From contig VXAA01000914.1 in NCBI GenBank assembly GCA_013399115.1, positions 565,515-629,514 on the forward strand: a stretch of DNA of 64,000 bases. Direction: 5' to 3'. The translations under genes and the position numbers were made by a program. Below, in pieces: positions 61,947 to 64,000 of this stretch (position 1 is its first letter; every line of letters starts with the position of its first letter). This DNA comes from Anseranas semipalmata (lineage: Eukaryota; Chordata; Aves; Anseriformes; Anseranatidae). The notes under the pieces were generated by a model, which made no database searches, was not told where the DNA came from, and saw only the letters and a program-made list of their open reading frames with translations.

Positions 61947-63524
61947 AGAATGCTCCATGATGATAGAAAGGCTTCTGTTTACCCTGTGGTTTTGGAATAA
62001 GAGCTTATTTTTTGGCTTTAGTAGCAAATGCAACCTTGTTTGGATCCAAAATGTAATCTGATCCTTCATCTGCAAATTTCAGATCTTTATGGAGGGCTGA
62101 AAGTATTCAGATGGGGTCTTGGGGGTTATTTGTTTCTGTAGGGTTGTTTTTTACAGCATATACGTATACACAAAATGTGCTTCCAGCATGCAAAAACAAA
62201 AAGTCATTCAAGAACTGGGGAGTTGGGCAGCTTCACATCTTCCCACTTGTGCATGTACTTTGTGACACAGCCTTTAACTGCACAAGCGTGTGCTAGGGTT
62301 GAAATTCCTCACTTCTGGGTGGCTTGCAGCGGTGTAAGCAGGGAAATCCATCTCCCGTTCCTCCTGGAGGCCTGCTTGGCTCGGGCGCGGTGATTCCGGG
62401 ATCGTTCTCCCTGTGTCCAGCCCTCGCCACCTCTCCAGCGGCCCAGCTAAACCAGAGCGGCAGGAGGAGACTGCTCCAGCCCAAAGAGATACCACAAACT
62501 TTTCTGACCAGGCTTGCAGATGATGCCCTCAGGCAATGAGAGAAATATTACCTCACCAGGGCACCCTGTTCCTGTCTGCCACGGGATTTTAGAAATCCAC
62601 CTTTCTTCCTTAAACACGTCAGATATCAGCGACCTTTGTGTGGGTGGAACAACAAAAGATGCTTTTCTGCTAGCTTGGAAGAGGTCCAGACGATGCTGTT
62701 TCTACCTCTTTTTCTTTGTTTTTTCTTCCAGTCTCCTTGCACGTTGACCTGACTGCAATTCAGTTTCTGGCTCATTCTTCTAGTCCGTACAATGATATGT
62801 GATTTTGTTTGCTTGCTTGCTTTTAATTAAATCTCATCACTTGAAAAATCCCAGGGAAGAACTTGCAGATCTTTAATTTGATTTTTATTTTCATTAAGCT
62901 GAAGCTTATATGACAAGTTTCCAAAAGCTTTTGCTAAATGCACCTTGCCTTCATGCAGTGCTCTTTGGATGGAAGTCCTTTCCCTGCCCTGGGGATGTGG
63001 ACAGGATGGGAACGTTCACCTGGCTTTTGTGACCCTGCAGACCTGTCTTTGTTATTGAGATTGTGGCAAGCAGGAAAAGCAATGACATAATCTGTTATAT
63101 GGAGTCTGCATAGCATTTTTTTAAATTCTAGTCATTATACGTGGTGTTTGCATAGAAAGCCAGGGGAAGAAGATTCTTCATACAGAGCAAGCAATTCTTC
63201 TTGGACCTTATGAAATTAATTATTTTATATCCCATAACTGAAACTTATAACTCAGTGTAATTGGCAGGAGAAGTCCCACAGTAACAATCACAAGGCCTGT
63301 TATTGTTTCTTCTAGTACTCCACTGTGGGAATGCTGGAAAAACAGCCTCCCATTCTGGTGTTTATTGGCAAATGTTTAAATAAATCATGCCAGCTTGTAC
63401 AACAAGCTCAACGATAAATAATTTCTTCTTCTCTTGGAATGTATAAAGTGTTGTAGGATTGAGGAAGGTTTTGCACTCCCCGTTTAGCAGGGATTATGGT
63501 TTACAACTTAAGAGAGCTGTAAGG
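61947..63524. other. Non-coding stretch, no gene recognised
   Basis: No gene or repeat is recognised. A GC-rich patch lies at about 62370-62470 with frames open on both strands. A short (TTGC)n run lies at 62809-62822. AT-rich sequence with 'aattaattattttatat' lies near 63210-63235. Confidence 0.5.
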
Positions 63525-63630
63525 ATTTGGAAAACTTGGTTCTTTTCCCAGCTTTACCAGTACCTTGCTGTGTGACCATAACAGGTCTTGGCTTAATCTC
63601 GTCTTGCCTCCCATGTTCTGTTAAAGTAAC
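63525..63630 (+). repeat. MIR/CORE-SINE fragment
   Basis: The words 'ggttcttttcccagcttta' and 'ccagtaccttgctgtgtg' then 'accataacaggtcttggc' and 'ttaatctcgtcttgcctc' follow the MIR tRNA-related and CORE blocks ('gttcgaatcccagctctgc', 'actagctgtgtg', 'accttgggcaag', 'ttaacctctctgtgcctc'). 'gttctgttaaagtaa' stands where 'catctgtaaaatgg' is expected. This is one of the clearest MIR copies in the window. Confidence 0.75.
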
Positions 63631-64000
63631 CCATTAACTAATTGTTTCAGACACAGTTTGCAGGCTGCTGGAGGAAACTGCTCCAGGGGCTGCCCTCTCC
63701 CCTGCTGTGCTTCCCAGCAGCCCAGGGCTGTCTCACCCTCTGCTCTCAGTCCGCGAACAGCAAACCTTGAGCTGCCTTCAGCTCCACGAGCCCTGCCGTG
63801 AGTGACCCCTGTTACCCTCGGTCAGCTTCGTGGTCTTTGGTTCCCCCGTGTCCCGGAGGGGTTTGTGCAGCCGCGTCAGAGACCCAGCTGTCGCGATGCC
63901 TCTTCCAGCTGAGCCAAGCCCACGGAGGCTCCTTGCTGCGCCGGAGCTGAGGGCCGTGTTCACCCGGGGGCTGCTGCTGACGTTGGGTCTCGCAGGCCCT
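63631..64000. other. Non-coding stretch, CpG content rising toward the window end
   Basis: No gene is recognised. From about 63780 to the end GC and CpG content rise, with repeated CpG in the last 200 bases. This may be the edge of a CpG island or GC-rich segment continuing beyond the window. Confidence 0.4.

Noticed and set aside
1..64000. CRISPR arrays, prokaryotic operons, tRNA or rRNA genes, LTR retroviruses
   Set aside because: None is visible. There are no regularly spaced direct repeats, no cloverleaf-type sequence and no paired long terminal repeats. The texture is vertebrate nuclear DNA.

Overview
This window looks like non-coding DNA from an amniote nuclear genome, most likely a bird. 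It has no bacterial-style gene packing. The longest open frame is only 178 codons, and most open frames lie in GC-rich patches where several frames and both strands are open together. Interspersed repeats are sparse and degraded. The ones I can recognise are MIR/CORE-SINE fragments, one old CR1 LINE 3' end of the type common in turtles and crocodilians, and a possible fragment of a turtle/crocodile palindromic repeat. Low repeat density, ancient CR1/MIR relics and mixed AT-rich and GC-rich segments fit an avian genome best. A crocodilian or turtle would normally show far more repeats. I saw no young bird-type CR1, no LTR element and no tRNA or rRNA gene.

Layout. About 1-13,100 is ordinary non-coding sequence with a tandem pair of MIR fragments (about 2.6-2.9 kb), an AT-rich homeodomain-motif cluster (4.3 kb) and a small tandem duplication (7.6 kb). 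About 13.1-13.6 kb is a GC-rich, CpG-containing patch with a strong G-quadruplex motif. About 15-19.5 kb holds two spliced-exon-like intervals. At 23.5-23.7 kb lies the most CpG-dense segment, interrupted by a 39-base assembly gap and flanked by paired AP-1-like sites and another G-quadruplex motif. This is the best promoter candidate. About 29-35 kb is AT-rich with several stretches that read like conserved non-coding enhancers. At 36.5 kb there is an exon-like interval with very good splice sites, and at 38.5-38.9 kb the old CR1. About 43-46 kb has further ancient repeat fragments. About 46-61 kb is non-coding with scattered GC patches and AT-rich stretches, including a MIR at 52.5 kb. At 61.85 kb there is a possible small terminal exon, at 63.5 kb another MIR, and the last 250 bases rise in CpG content.

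No protein-coding gene can be named. The window is probably intergenic or part of very large intron(s), possibly in the regulatory domain of a developmental gene. That last point is inference from the AT-rich, TAAT-motif-rich stretches only. The exon-like intervals are recorded at low confidence because splice-site pairs of this quality also occur by chance in 64 kb.
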